A stretch of DNA of 64,000 nucleotides from Herbaspirillum sp. SJZ107 (GCF_006715485.1 NZ_VFNH01000002.1:558001-622000), one strand, 5' to 3'. Positions 1-8,518 are shown, counted from the first letter of the stretch. Made by a program: numbers and translations. The notes: a model not told the origin generated them from the sequence alone.

Positions 1-727
1 GCCGCTGCATGCCGCAGGCGTCGTACAGGCGGTCGCCGGCCGGACCGCCGATGCCGAGCACGATGCCGGTGGTGACGGCGTCGGCGACGTCGTTGAAGTC
101 GCCCAGCACGATGCGCGGGCGGTGGTGTTCGCGGCCGAGGCGCGACAGGATCACGCGCAGCGCCGCCGCCTCGGTGCCGCGCCGGATCAGCGAGCGCAGC
201 GAAGCCAGCGCGAACAGCTGCGGATCGTCGCCGGTGTCGCCGGTGCGGTAATCGGGGCGGCGCGACTTCAGGTGCACCACCAGCACGTCGGCCACCAGCC
301 CGGGCGCGAGCTCGATCTGGGCGTGCAGCGGCGGGCGGGTGAAGCGCTCCGGGTCGCGGTTCCCGGGCGGCATCGCGATCCCGGCAGGAAAATAGGGCAG
401 CGGTTCCGGCGCCGCCGCCAGCGGCAGGCGCGACACCAGGGCCACGCTCGGCGTCAGCTTGTCGGCGCCGGGGTCGGGATCGAAGCCGATATGCAGCGCC
501 TCGCGGTAGCGCCGCGTACGCGACAGTACCTCGGCCAGCGTCGCCTGCGAAAACACCTCCTGGAAGCCGATCACGTCGGCATTCAGCGTGTCGAGCTGGC
601 GCGCGGTCCAATCGATCTTCGCTTCGGTCTCCTCGGGCGTGTAGGGCGCCAGGTTGTCATAGAGCCGGGCGCCCGCCGGGGCCAGGTTATAGACATTAAA
701 GGTGGCAAAGCGAATTTCTTGCTGCAT
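1..727 (-). CDS. Endonuclease/exonuclease/phosphatase family protein, 3' end cut by window edge
   Basis: The first 242 codons are present and the gene runs off the left edge. The start is ATG at 727 in reverse, with a strong GGAGGAG ribosome site about 8 bases upstream. The N-terminus reads RFATFNVYNL and is followed by DVIGFQEVF, the usual first motifs of the DNase I-like phosphohydrolase fold, in which the Asn and Glu bind the metal. Further on, VVHLKSRRPDYR and IVLGDFNDVAD give the conserved His and the GDFN motif. The family cleaves phosphodiesters in nucleic acids or phosphoinositides; the substrate here is unknown. It is divergent from ybaK, 38 bases away. No signal peptide is visible. 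Confidence 0.88.
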   Translation of the reverse strand, partial: MQQEIRFATFNVYNLAPAGARLYDNLAPYTPEETEAKIDWTARQLDTLNADVIGFQEVFSQATLAEVLSRTRRYREALHIGFDPDPGADKLTPSVALVSRLPLAAAPEPLPYFPAGIAMPPGNRDPERFTRPPLHAQIELAPGLVADVLVVHLKSRRPDYRTGDTGDDPQLFALASLRSLIRRGTEAAALRVILSRLGREHHRPRIVLGDFNDVADAVTTGIVLGIGGPAGDRLYDACGMQR

Positions 728-765
728 AATCAGAAACTCCTCCGTTTGCTTTTAGCGTAACACGC

Positions 766-1257
766 ATGGCCAAGAAAGAGCACATCTCCGAAACGCCCGC
801 CACCCAGTTCCTGCGCAAGCAGGGTGTGGTCTTTTCCGAGCACCCCTATGAATACGAAGAACACGGCGGTACGGCGGTCTCCTCGCGCGCGCTCGGCGTG
901 CCCGAACACGACGTCGTCAAGACCCTGGTGATGCAGGACGAGGCGGCGCGCCCGCTGATCGTGCTGATGCATGGCGACTGCAAGGTATCGACCAAGAACC
1001 TGGCGCGCGCGATCCCGTGCAAGTCGGTCGAGCCGTGCAAGCCCGAGGTGGCGCAGCGCCATTCCGGCTACCTGGTGGGCGGCACCTCGCCGTTCGGCAT
1101 CCGCAAGGCGATGCCGGTGTACGTCGAGGAATCCATCCTCGAGCTCGACAAAATCTATATCAATGGCGGGCGGCGCGGTTTCCTGGTCGGGATCGCGCCG
1201 CAGGTGCTGGTCGACGTGCTGAAGGCGCGGACTGTGCATTGTGCGCTGGCGGAGTAA
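766..1257 (+). CDS. ybaK: YbaK/EbsC-type aminoacyl-tRNA deacylase
   Basis: This 163-residue protein has the size and layout of YbaK, the free-standing editing domain that hydrolyses Cys-tRNA(Pro) made in error by prolyl-tRNA synthetase. Visible family features are the N-terminal TPATQFL-like start, the VVKTLV segment around residue 45, a conserved lysine after DCKVSTKNLA, and the GGTSPFG loop near residue 104 followed by RKAMPVYV. It acts in the cytosol. ATG at 766 lies just inside the stretch divergent from the phosphatase gene. plsY follows 86 bases later on the same strand and could be cotranscribed. The exact tRNA substrate is inferred from the family. Confidence 0.9.
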   Translation: MAKKEHISETPATQFLRKQGVVFSEHPYEYEEHGGTAVSSRALGVPEHDVVKTLVMQDEAARPLIVLMHGDCKVSTKNLARAIPCKSVEPCKPEVAQRHSGYLVGGTSPFGIRKAMPVYVEESILELDKIYINGGRRGFLVGIAPQVLVDVLKARTVHCALAE

Positions 1258-1343
1258 AGGCTTGCCGCCGGGCATAAGCCATGGTGTATAGTCACGCGCC
1301 GGCCTCCCCCGTAGCGCCGGCTTGGGGATAAAGAAAGAGACAC

Positions 1344-1976
1344 ATGTATACAATCATCTTCACCATCGCAGCCTACCTGATCGGCTCGATTTCCTTCGCC
1401 GTCGTGGCGAGCCGCGCCTTCGGCCTGTCCGACCCGCGCACCTACGGTTCGAAGAACCCGGGCGCCACCAACGTGCTGCGCAGCGGCAGCAAGAAGGCCG
1501 CGATCGCGACCCTGATCGGCGATTGCGCCAAGGGCTGGCTGGCGGTGTGGCTGGCGATTCACTTCAGCGAGCAGTTCGATTTCGGCGACGGCACCGTGGC
1601 GCTGGTCGCGATCGCGGTGTTCCTGGGCCACCTGTGGCCGGTGTTCTTCCGCTTCGTCGGCGGCAAGGGCGTGGCCACCGCGCTCGGCGTGCTGCTCGGC
1701 CTGAATCCCTGGCTCGGCCTGGCGACCCTGGTTACCTGGCTGGTGGTGGCCTATGCCTTCCGCTACTCGTCGCTGGCGGCGCTGGTGGCCGCGGTGTTCG
1801 CCCCGTTCTACTACGGCCTGCTGTTCGGCGCCGACGAAAAACTGTTCGCCGTGATCGTCATGAGCGCACTGCTGCTCTGGCGCCACAGCGGCAACATCGC
1901 CAACCTCATCGCCGGCAAGGAATCGCGCATCGGCAGCAAATCCGCCGCCGCCAAGGCCGCTACCAAAAAGAAATAA
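1344..1976 (+). CDS. plsY: Acyl-phosphate:glycerol-3-phosphate acyltransferase PlsY
   Basis: This 210-residue polytopic inner-membrane enzyme transfers the acyl group from acyl-phosphate to glycerol-3-phosphate, the first step of phospholipid synthesis. The three PlsY loops are visible: a [10 protein letters not shown] start, then [12 protein letters not shown] at about residues 35-46, and [12 protein letters not shown] near residue 103, which contains the phosphate-binding Gly-rich segment. Membrane segments alternate with short charged loops, and the C-terminus is Lys/Ala-rich. The length is normal for the family. The upstream TGTATAGT at about 1283-1290 could be a promoter -10 element, but no good -35 element is seen. 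Confidence 0.95.
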   Translation: MYTIIFTIAAYLIGSISFAVVASRAFGLSDPRTYGSKNPGATNVLRSGSKKAAIATLIGDCAKGWLAVWLAIHFSEQFDFGDGTVALVAIAVFLGHLWPVFFRFVGGKGVATALGVLLGLNPWLGLATLVTWLVVAYAFRYSSLAALVAAVFAPFYYGLLFGADEKLFAVIVMSALLLWRHSGNIANLIAGKESRIGSKSAAAKAATKKK

Positions 1977-1999
1977 GCCAATTCTGAGGCAGCGCACGA

Positions 2000-2037
2000 T
2001 TCGGGGTCAGGGCACTTTGGTGGGCTCTGGCCCCGAA
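2000..2037. repeat. Imperfect hairpin downstream of plsY
   Basis: TTCGGGGTCAG (2000-2010) pairs with CTGGCCCCGAA (2027-2037), with one G-U pair, around a 16-base loop. There is no T-tract after it, so it may be a rho-assisted 3' end or a dispersed palindrome rather than an intrinsic terminator. The rest of 1977-2196 shows no gene. Confidence 0.5.
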
Positions 2038-2196
2038 GCACATCTGGCCGCGAATTGCTCAGATTCCGTGCCGACCCCGCTGCAGGATTGTGCCCTCAAG
2101 CACGCATTTTCGGTATTTCGGTAGGCGCGCTGACGCCTTTCTGACAATGTGTCAAGATAGGCAATCGTAAATGTAATAAATGGAAGGTGGTGAGTC

Positions 2197-2856
2197 GTGA
2201 GTCAGCAGATGAGAATCGATTTTGTATCGGATGTGTCGTGCCCGTGGTGTGTGATCGGCCTCAAATCGCTGGAGAAAGCGCTGGCGAACCTGCAGGACGA
2301 AATCGAGGTCGACATGCACTTCCAGCCCTTCGAACTGAACCCGGGCATGGGGCCGGACGGCCAGGACATCTTCGAACACATCGCGGAAAAATACGGATCC
2401 AGCCAGGAACAGCAGGACAAGTCGCGCGAGATGATCCGCCAGCGCGGCGCCGACCTCGGTTTTACCTTCGACATGAGCGCGCGCGGCCGCATCTATAACA
2501 GCTTCGACGCGCACCGCCTGCTGCACTGGGCCGCAACCCAGCCCGCCGGCCAGAAGGCACTCAAGGAAAAGCTGTTCGAAGCGTATTTCACGAAGGGCGA
2601 AAACCCGGGCTCGCACGAGGTGCTGCTGCGGGTGGCGGGCGAGGTCGGTCTCGACCAGGATGCGGCGCGCCAGGTGCTGGAATCGAATACCTATGCCGAC
2701 GAGGTGCGCCAGGCCGAATACTATTGGCAGCGTGCCGGTATCCGCTCGGTGCCGGCGATCGTCATCAACCAGCGCCACCTGATCTCGGGTGGACAACCGC
2801 CCGAGGTGTTCGAGCAGGCGTTAAGAAAGATCGCCCGCGAAGAAGCGATGGCTTAA
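2197..2856 (+). CDS. DsbA family thioredoxin-fold oxidoreductase (FrnE-like)
   Basis: This 219-residue cytosolic protein of the DsbA/FrnE branch starts with beta strand MRIDFVSDVSCPWC. The active site is Cys15-Pro-Trp-Cys18. The family architecture continues with FQPFELNPGMGPDGQD, a helical insert, and a C-terminal GIRSVPAIVINQRHLISGGQP, with the cis-proline in SVPAI that all thioredoxin-fold redox enzymes need. No signal peptide is present, which argues against a periplasmic DsbA. GTG at 2197 is chosen because GGAAGGTGG sits 6 bases upstream. The stop overlaps by 4 bases the stop of the convergent phosphatase. Disulfide isomerase or glutathione-dependent activity is a family inference. Confidence 0.88.
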   Translation: MSQQMRIDFVSDVSCPWCVIGLKSLEKALANLQDEIEVDMHFQPFELNPGMGPDGQDIFEHIAEKYGSSQEQQDKSREMIRQRGADLGFTFDMSARGRIYNSFDAHRLLHWAATQPAGQKALKEKLFEAYFTKGENPGSHEVLLRVAGEVGLDQDAARQVLESNTYADEVRQAEYYWQRAGIRSVPAIVINQRHLISGGQPPEVFEQALRKIAREEAMA

Positions 2857-3698
2857 ACCAGGTCCAGCACAATGGGCTGATGGTCCGAGACCGCCGTCTC
2901 GGACTGCACGTTCACTTCGTTCACGCGCGCCGCCAGGTCTTCGGTGACGAAGAAATAGTCGTAGCACGCCGGCCGTTCCGGCCACGGAAAACCGTGCAGC
3001 CCGGCGGTCGGCGCGCGCGCCATGTCGCCGTGGCGGACGCGCCAGGCATCTAGCAGGCGCAGCGTATCGGGTTCGACCGGTGCCACCAGCTCCTGGTAAT
3101 CCTCGGCATCCGGCGCAAAATTGAAGTCGCCGCAAAAGATCGCGCTGCCCGGACGAAAGCCCAGCTGGAAGGGCGGATCGAGATCGGGCTCGGACTGGTA
3201 GATGCGGGCGCGGGCGCAGGCTTCGCGGTGCAGTTCGCGGATGCGGCGCACCTGGGCGCGGCGCTGCAGCGGCGAATAATATTCGAGGTGGGTGGTCAGC
3301 ACGCGCAGCTTGCCGCCGGGCGCTTCGAGCACGGTTTCGATCATCCCGCGCGGCATGCCGGACGGATGCTCGGGATCGGCCGGCCACGGCAGCATGTGGC
3401 GCTGGGCCTGGGTGATGCGGTATTTGGACAGCAGGATATTGCCGAACTGGCGCGGCAGGTTGTTCTTGTAGATCTCGCTCGGTGCCTGCTCGATCATGTG
3501 ATAGCCGCCGAATGCACCGGCCAGCTGCTTGAACTGGCTGGCGGTTGCACTGCCTTCGAGTTCGGGATGATTGCCTGCCACTTCCTGCAGGCAGATGACG
3601 TCGGGATTCAGCTTGCGTAGAACATCGATCACAGCGTGGATCCGGATGCGCCCGTCCTTTCCACAGCCCCAGTGAATATTCCAGCTTACTACGCGCAT
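2853..3698 (-). CDS. Endonuclease/exonuclease/phosphatase family protein
   Basis: The 281 residues open with MRVVSWNIHWGCG, with LNPDVICLQEV near residue 32, the metal-binding Asn and Glu motifs of the DNase I-like fold. TTHLEYYSPLQRRAQVR contains the catalytic His region, IFCGDFNF the GDFN motif, and VSDHQPIVLDL at the C-terminus the terminal catalytic Asp-His pair. All catalytic motifs are therefore intact. It lacks a signal peptide and probably acts in the cytosol. It is a second, divergent member of the family also seen at the left edge of the window. The substrate cannot be told from the sequence. Confidence 0.9.
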   Translation of the reverse strand: MRVVSWNIHWGCGKDGRIRIHAVIDVLRKLNPDVICLQEVAGNHPELEGSATASQFKQLAGAFGGYHMIEQAPSEIYKNNLPRQFGNILLSKYRITQAQRHMLPWPADPEHPSGMPRGMIETVLEAPGGKLRVLTTHLEYYSPLQRRAQVRRIRELHREACARARIYQSEPDLDPPFQLGFRPGSAIFCGDFNFAPDAEDYQELVAPVEPDTLRLLDAWRVRHGDMARAPTAGLHGFPWPERPACYDYFFVTEDLAARVNEVNVQSETAVSDHQPIVLDLV

Positions 3699-3829
3699 GC
3701 AGCACCTCCGTAAAACTCAACGGCCCGATATTGCCATCCTTTGGCTATCGCCGGTCACACGGTAGGATCGATGACAGGCTAGCAAGTTCAATCCCGGCAA
3801 GCTGCGGCCGGGACGGTGTCAAGACGGTG

Positions 3830-4867
3830 TCAGGCCGCTTCGATCTCGTCCAGCGGCCAGCGCGGACGCACGTTGAAGCCGTAGTCGCGCTGGGCGGCAT
3901 CCGGATTCAGCTGCAGGCGCAGGGCCCCGGCAAACGCGATCATCGCGCCATTGTCGGTGCAGAATTCCAGCTCCGGGTAATACACCTTGAACTTCTTCTT
4001 GGCGGCCGCGGCATCCAGCGAGGCGCGCAGCTGGCGGTTGGCGCCGACGCCGCCGGCGATCACCAGCCGCTTCAGGCCGGTGTGCTTGAGCGCCGACACG
4101 CACTTCGCGGTGAGCACGTCGACGATCGCATCGACGAAGCCGCGCGCGATGTTGGCTTTGTCCTGTTCGCAGATATTCGCCATGCCACCCTCGCGGTTCT
4201 TCACCACGGTCAGTACCGCGGTCTTCAGGCCCGAGAAGCTGAAGTTGAAATCCTTCGAATGCAGCATCGGGCGTGGCAGTTTATAGGCGTCCGGATCGCC
4301 GAATTCGGCCAGGCGCGAGATCGCCGGCCCGCCCGGATACCCGAGGCCGAGCAGCTTGGCGGATTTGTCGAAGGCTTCGCCGGCGGCATCGTCGAGGGTC
4401 TCGCCCAGCAGGGTGTAGCGGCCGACGCCGTCGACCCGCATCAGCTGTGTGTGGCCACCGGACACCAGCAGCGCGATGAAGGGGAATTCGGGGCGCTCGC
4501 TGGCCAGCAGCGGCGACAGCAGGTGGCCTTCCAGGTGGTGCACGCCGAGCACGGGTTTATCCAGCGCCAGGCCCAGGCTGCAGGCGACCGAGGAGCCGAC
4601 CAGCAGCGCGCCGGCCAGGCCCGGTCCCTGGGTGTAGGCAATGGCATCGATGTCCTGCTTGGCGACGCCGGCCTTGTTCAGCGCCTGTTCCAGCAGCGGC
4701 AGGGCGCGCCGGATGTGGTCGCGCGAGGCCAGTTCGGGCACCACGCCGCCGTACTCCTCGTGCATCGCGACCTGCGAATGCAGGGCATGGGACAGCAGGC
4801 CGCGCTCGGTGTCGTACAGAGCCAGGCCGGTTTCATCGCAGGAGGATTCGACGCCGAGGACAATCAT
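3830..4867 (-). CDS. tsaD: tRNA N6-adenosine threonylcarbamoyltransferase TsaD
   Basis: TsaD transfers the threonylcarbamoyl group from threonylcarbamoyl-AMP to A37 of ANN-decoding tRNAs, working with TsaB and TsaE. The protein starts [14 protein letters not shown], the universal family start, so ATG at 4867 is preferred over an upstream in-frame start that would add 40 non-conserved residues. His111 and His115 in HHLEGH are the iron ligands; [23 protein letters not shown] and [11 protein letters not shown] form the ASKHA-type nucleotide site. At 345 residues the length is normal. No Shine-Dalgarno sequence is obvious. The tRNA it would modify includes the CAT-anticodon tRNA in this window. 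Confidence 0.96.
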   Translation of the reverse strand: MIVLGVESSCDETGLALYDTERGLLSHALHSQVAMHEEYGGVVPELASRDHIRRALPLLEQALNKAGVAKQDIDAIAYTQGPGLAGALLVGSSVACSLGLALDKPVLGVHHLEGHLLSPLLASERPEFPFIALLVSGGHTQLMRVDGVGRYTLLGETLDDAAGEAFDKSAKLLGLGYPGGPAISRLAEFGDPDAYKLPRPMLHSKDFNFSFSGLKTAVLTVVKNREGGMANICEQDKANIARGFVDAIVDVLTAKCVSALKHTGLKRLVIAGGVGANRQLRASLDAAAAKKKFKVYYPELEFCTDNGAMIAFAGALRLQLNPDAAQRDYGFNVRPRWPLDEIEAA

Positions 4868-4953
4868 GGGGAGATAAAGAGAATGGTGGACGTAAAGCGT
4901 AATCCGCCATTGTAAAGCAGGCGCGAACGGCCTGCTCGGATGTGTTGCATGCA

Positions 4954-4980
4954 GCAGGGTGGACGGGGTGTCCACCCTGC
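4954..4980. repeat. Perfect hairpin between aroG and tsaD, same family as the one after dnaE
   Basis: GCAGGGTGGA (4954-4963) and TCCACCCTGC (4971-4980) form a perfect 10-bp stem with a 7-base loop. It lies 10 bases past the aroG stop. There is no T-tract on either strand. A close relative, CAGGGTGGACGG with its complement, follows dnaE at 60884-60912. Confidence 0.7.
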
Positions 4981-4990
4981 GATCCAAGGT

Positions 4991-6052
4991 TCAGGGCCGC
5001 TGCAGCAGTTCCTGGTGCGCGCTGCGCAGCATCGCCTCGGTATCTTCCCAGCCGATGCAGCCATCGGTCACCGAGCAGCCATACTTCAGCTGCGACAGGT
5101 CGCTCGGAATCGGCTGGTTGCCGCTGACGATGTTCGATTCGATCATCACGCCGACCAGGGACTTGTTGCCGTGCCTGATCTGCTGGATCACGTCCGACAT
5201 CACCAGCGGCTGCAGATCCGGCTTCTTGTAGCTGTTGGCGTGCGAGCAGTCGACCACCAGGTTGGTCGGCAGCTTGGCCTTGGTCAGCGCCTGCTCGGCG
5301 ATCGTCACCGACACCGAATCGTAGTTCGGACGACCGCCGCCGCCGCGCAGCACCACGTGGCCGTAGGCGTTGCCGCTGGTGCGCACGATCGACACCGTGC
5401 CCTGGTCGTTGATGCCCAGGAAGGAGTGCGGGCTCGAGGACGACAGCACGGCATTGATCGCGATCTCGACGTCGCCGTCGGTGCCGTTCTTGAAGCCGAC
5501 CGGGGTGGAGAGGCCCGACGACATCTCGCGGTGGGTCTGGGATTCGGTGGTGCGCGCGCCGATCGCGGTCCAGGCGATCAGATCGCCCAGGAATTGCGGC
5601 GAGATCGGATCGAGCGCCTCGGTGGCGGTCGGCAGGCCGAGTTCGCACACATCCAGCAGGAACTGGCGCGCGCGCTCCATGCCGACGTCGACGCGGAAGG
5701 AATCGTCCATGAACGGATCGTTGATGTAGCCCTTCCAGCCGGTGGTGGTGCGCGGCTTTTCGAAGTACACGCGCATCACCAGCACCATCGTGTCCGCGAC
5801 TTCGGCCTGCAGCGCCTTCAGGCGGCGCGCATAATCCAGGCCGGCGACCGGATCGTGGATCGAGCAGGGGCCGACGACCACGAACAGGCGCTTGTCCTTG
5901 CGGTCGAGGATGTTACGGAGGGTCTCGCGGCCCTTCATCACGGTGGTGAAGGCCTTGTCCGTGAGCGGCAGTTTTTTATGCAGCTCGACAGGCGACGGCA
6001 TCGTCGCGAACGAGGTGACATTGGTATTTTCGATATCGGGCGTGATCAGCAT
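4991..6052 (-). CDS. aroG: 3-deoxy-7-phosphoheptulonate synthase, class I
   Basis: This enzyme condenses phosphoenolpyruvate and erythrose-4-phosphate in the first step of the shikimate pathway. The 353 residues match the AroG/F/H class: VVVGPCSIHDP around residue 58, MRVYFEKPRTTTGWKG, GARTTESQTHREMSSGLSTPVGFKNGTDG, and the late DCSHANSYKK. The Cys of GPCS, the Lys of FKNGTDG and the His of DCSHAN are metal or substrate ligands in the family. Which aromatic amino acid inhibits it cannot be read safely. ATG at 6052 follows a CAGGAAAG ribosome site; a second ATG lies just upstream in another frame. Confidence 0.95.
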   Translation of the reverse strand: MLITPDIENTNVTSFATMPSPVELHKKLPLTDKAFTTVMKGRETLRNILDRKDKRLFVVVGPCSIHDPVAGLDYARRLKALQAEVADTMVLVMRVYFEKPRTTTGWKGYINDPFMDDSFRVDVGMERARQFLLDVCELGLPTATEALDPISPQFLGDLIAWTAIGARTTESQTHREMSSGLSTPVGFKNGTDGDVEIAINAVLSSSSPHSFLGINDQGTVSIVRTSGNAYGHVVLRGGGGRPNYDSVSVTIAEQALTKAKLPTNLVVDCSHANSYKKPDLQPLVMSDVIQQIRHGNKSLVGVMIESNIVSGNQPIPSDLSQLKYGCSVTDGCIGWEDTEAMLRSAHQELLQRP

Positions 6053-6172
6053 GGCATGGCATTCTTTCCTGAAGGATTGACCAGTCTAGCCGGAAATCGG
6101 CAGGCATGCAGCGGACTGCACACAAATTCCGCAGATAATTTGCCCAGTAGCAACATCGAGCGGACGCGCCAG

Positions 6173-6188
6173 CCATTGCGCGCAATGG
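6173..6188. promoter_or_regulatory. 16-bp perfect palindrome upstream of ybiB
   Basis: CCATTGCGCGCAATGG is a perfect palindrome ending 13 bases before the ybiB start codon. It is followed at once by TATTCT, which with the preceding TGG looks like an extended -10 element. This arrangement suggests a repressor site over the promoter. It lies in the divergent aroG/ybiB intergenic region. Confidence 0.4.
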
Positions 6189-6201
6189 TATTCTCCTGTC
6201 C

Positions 6202-7218
6202 ATGGAAACCAATCATCAAACGACCACCGACCCGCAACGGGAACCGCAGTTGCAACCGCAGTTGCAACCATTCCCGGCGGCCCGCTTCATCAAGGAAATC
6301 GGCCGCGGCGTGAAAGGCGCGCGCAGCATGTCGCGCGACGATGCCCGCCTGCTGTACGGCGCCATGCTGGACGGGCGCGTGTCCGACCTGGAACTGGGCG
6401 GCATCCTGCTGGCGATGCGCATCAAGGGCGAATCCGTCGACGAGATCGCCGGCTTCATGGACGCCGCCGAAGCCTCGTTCGCGCCGCTCCCTGCGCCGCC
6501 GGGCGAATTCGCGCCGGTGCTGATCCCCAGCTACAACGGCGCGCGCAAGCTCGCCAACCTGACCCCGCTGCTGGCGCTGCTGCTGGCGCGCGAGGGCGTG
6601 CCGGTGCTGGTGCACGGCGTCCAGCAGGACCCGGGCCGCGTCACGACCTTCGAAATCTTCGCCGAACTCGGCATCGGCCCGACCGGCTCGACTGCCGACA
6701 TGCTCGACGCCTTCGCGGCCGGCAAGCCGTGCTTCATGCCGATCGAGCGCCTGGCGCCGCAGCTAGCGCACCAGCTGTCGCTGCGCCGCATCCTCGGCGT
6801 GCGCAATTCGACGCACACCCTGGTGAAAATCCTGCAGCCCTTCGACGGCCCGGCGCTGCGCCTGGTCTCGTACACGCACCCTGAATACCTGGGCATGCTG
6901 AGCGAGTACTTCGGCACGGCCGCGCCGCACGCCAGGGGCGACGCCTTCCTGATGCGCGGCACCGAAGGCGAGACGGTGGCCAACGCCAACCGGGCCCAGG
7001 AAATCAACTGGTTCCACGCCGGCCAGAAAACCCTGCTGGTCGAGCGCGACGCGCCGGCCGACGAGCTGGCAGCCGCCCCGGACGGCCGCGATGCCGCCGC
7101 CACCGCCGACTGGATCCTGCGCGCCCTGCGCGGGGAACAACCCGTGCCGCCGCCGATCGCGGCCCAGGTTGCGCAGTGCGTGCGCGTGGCAAGGACGCTG
7201 CGCACTACCACGCAATAA
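6202..7218 (+). CDS. ybiB: DNA-binding protein YbiB / TrpD2 (anthranilate phosphoribosyltransferase-like)
   Basis: The 338 residues have the fold of anthranilate phosphoribosyltransferase: an N-terminal helical part (SRDDARLLYGAMLDGRVSDLELGGILLAMRIKGES) and an alpha/beta part with PSYNGARKLANLTPLLALLLAREG. YbiB/TrpD2 proteins are not tryptophan enzymes; they bind nucleic acid and are linked to the LexA response in E. coli. The catalytic KHGNR-like loop of true TrpD is absent here, replaced by VHGVQQDPGRVT, in line with TrpD2. The N-terminus carries a short Gln/Pro tandem repeat encoded by two copies of CCGCAGTTGCAA. It is not next to trp genes. Confidence 0.85.
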   Translation: METNHQTTTDPQREPQLQPQLQPFPAARFIKEIGRGVKGARSMSRDDARLLYGAMLDGRVSDLELGGILLAMRIKGESVDEIAGFMDAAEASFAPLPAPPGEFAPVLIPSYNGARKLANLTPLLALLLAREGVPVLVHGVQQDPGRVTTFEIFAELGIGPTGSTADMLDAFAAGKPCFMPIERLAPQLAHQLSLRRILGVRNSTHTLVKILQPFDGPALRLVSYTHPEYLGMLSEYFGTAAPHARGDAFLMRGTEGETVANANRAQEINWFHAGQKTLLVERDAPADELAAAPDGRDAAATADWILRALRGEQPVPPPIAAQVAQCVRVARTLRTTTQ

Positions 7219-7226
7219 CGCCTTCA

Positions 7227-7252
7227 GCGGCGCCGGCTTCTGTCGGCGCCGC
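7227..7252 (+). terminator. Hairpin after ybiB
   Basis: GCGGCGCCG (7227-7235) pairs perfectly with CGGCGCCGC (7244-7252) over an 8-base loop, 9 bases past the ybiB stop. No T-tract follows, so it is a probable 3'-end hairpin rather than a classical intrinsic terminator. Confidence 0.5.
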
Positions 7253-7331
7253 ACCCTCCCGCCTGCCTCCCACCTGTTCCGCTTCGAAGGCGGAAGTCTT
7301 TCTTCACCTTGTTCGAATACTGGATTCGATT

Positions 7332-7399
7332 GCCTTGCGAAATAGCAAGGCGATGCCGGCAGGAAAGTATAAGGTTTCCTCTGCGAAACACGCTGCCGG
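7332..7399 (+). promoter_or_regulatory. Structured 5' leader of the DUF4402 fibre operon
   Basis: Two consecutive hairpins lie 60-127 bases before the first fibre gene. GCCTTGC (7332-7338) pairs with GCAAGGC (7345-7351). CCGGCAG (7356-7362) pairs with CTGCCGG (7393-7399) and encloses AGGAAA/TTTCCT (7361-7366 with 7375-7380), so the two stems are partly exclusive. This could be a riboswitch, thermosensor or attenuator. It does not match the cyclic-di-GMP riboswitch consensus as I know it. Confidence 0.4.
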
Positions 7400-7458
7400 T
7401 ACGAATGCCAAGCTCGCCGGCCTTTCCCATGCCAGTTATTCAATCGGAAGGAAGACCA

Positions 7459-7998
7459 ATGAACAAGCAAGTCCGCTTCACCGCACATGGTTTAAAACTG
7501 GCTTTGATGGCAATGGCAATCGCCGCAACCGGTCATACGATGGCCGCCAACAACGCGACCGCGACCGCAAACAGCACCGTCGTCGCGCCGATCGCCGTGA
7601 GCAAGGCGGTCGACCTGTCGTTCGGCTCCATCGCAGGGGGAGCCAGCGCGGGTACGGTGACGCTCACCCCGGGTGGCACGCGCACTGTCGGCGGCGGTAC
7701 GGTCGCCACCGGCGGTACCCCTGCTGCCGCAAAGTTCGACGTGACCGGTTCGGGCAATCTGACTTATGCGATCGATATGACCGGCACCGCCAGCACGCTC
7801 ACCAGCGGGAGCGACAGCATGGCCTTCGCCCCCATCAGCGACACCAGCGCCAGCGCGAAGACCAGCGGCACCGTCACCACCGGCACCCTGTCCAACGGCG
7901 CCCAATCGATCTACGTCGGCGGCATCCTGACGGTCGGCGCCAACCAGAACGCCGGCACCTACAGCGGCGATATCGTCGTCGCGGTCAACTACAACTGA
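7459..7998 (+). CDS. DUF4402 family exported fibre-like protein
   Basis: This 179-residue protein has a signal peptide (MNKQVRF, a hydrophobic stretch, then a TMAA cleavage region). The mature part begins NATATANSTVVAPIAVSK and ends AGTYSGDIVVAVNYN, the usual start and end of DUF4402 proteins, which have an immunoglobulin-like pilin fold. The composition is rich in Thr, Gly, Ser and Ala, without cysteine. ATG at 7459 is preferred because GGAAGGAAGA lies directly before it; longer in-frame extensions are poor. It is first in an apparent operon with a second DUF4402 gene, a chaperone and a usher, so it is probably a surface subunit. It could instead be a spore-coat-U-like structural protein. 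Confidence 0.8.
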   Translation: MNKQVRFTAHGLKLALMAMAIAATGHTMAANNATATANSTVVAPIAVSKAVDLSFGSIAGGASAGTVTLTPGGTRTVGGGTVATGGTPAAAKFDVTGSGNLTYAIDMTGTASTLTSGSDSMAFAPISDTSASAKTSGTVTTGTLSNGAQSIYVGGILTVGANQNAGTYSGDIVVAVNYN

Positions 7999-7999
7999 C

Positions 8000-8503
8000 A
8001 TGCGGAGGATGCGGCGCGTCTCTCGTCCCATCCTCATCGCCGGCATCGCATCGCTGCCGGCGTTGCTGTTGCCTGCCGGGCGCGAAGCCTGCGCCCAGAA
8101 GGTTACGGTGACGAATACACGGGGCCTCGATTTCGGCCGTATCGTTGCCGTCGGCGCCGGCACGGTGGCCGTCGCCCCCGGCGTGCCGGGGGCGACTGGA
8201 AACGGCGTCATCGTGCTGAATGGCGGCAGCCCCGGTCCGGCCAGCTTCACCGTCAGCGGGATCGTCGGCAACAGGCAAGCCGTGATCACGTTCAACAGCC
8301 CCAGTATCCAGCTCACCAGCGTAACCGGCGGCGTAACGAGCACCATGACGGTCGACGCCTTCCGCAGCTTGCCGGCGGCGGATACCTTTGTTGCTCCGGC
8401 CGCTGCCGCCAGCGTATCGGTCGGCGCCACCCTGCACGTCAAATCCCCCCAGGCTGCCGGCACGTATTCCGGTGCATTTTCCGTCACTGTCAACTTCAAT
8501 TGA
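8000..8503 (+). CDS. Second DUF4402 family exported protein
   Basis: The 167-residue protein starts one base after the stop of the previous gene, so translation is probably coupled. A basic, hydrophobic N-terminus (MRRMRRVSRPILIAGIASLP) acts as a signal peptide. The mature part shares with its neighbour the motif LDFGRIVA (neighbour LSFGSIAG), a DUF4402 hallmark, and the ending AAGTYSGAFSVTVNFN. The two are diverged paralogues, which suits a major and a minor subunit of one fibre. There are no enzyme motifs. The operon context with a chaperone 15 bases downstream supports export through the chaperone-usher route. Confidence 0.8.
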   Translation: MRRMRRVSRPILIAGIASLPALLLPAGREACAQKVTVTNTRGLDFGRIVAVGAGTVAVAPGVPGATGNGVIVLNGGSPGPASFTVSGIVGNRQAVITFNSPSIQLTSVTGGVTSTMTVDAFRSLPAADTFVAPAAAASVSVGATLHVKSPQAAGTYSGAFSVTVNFN

Positions 8504-8518
8504 GCTGGAAAGGATGCC

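Noticed and set aside
7332..7399. Cyclic-di-GMP riboswitch before the fibre operon
   Set aside because: The two-stem layout lacks the conserved GEMM core and tetraloop receptor as I know them; kept only as an unclassified leader.
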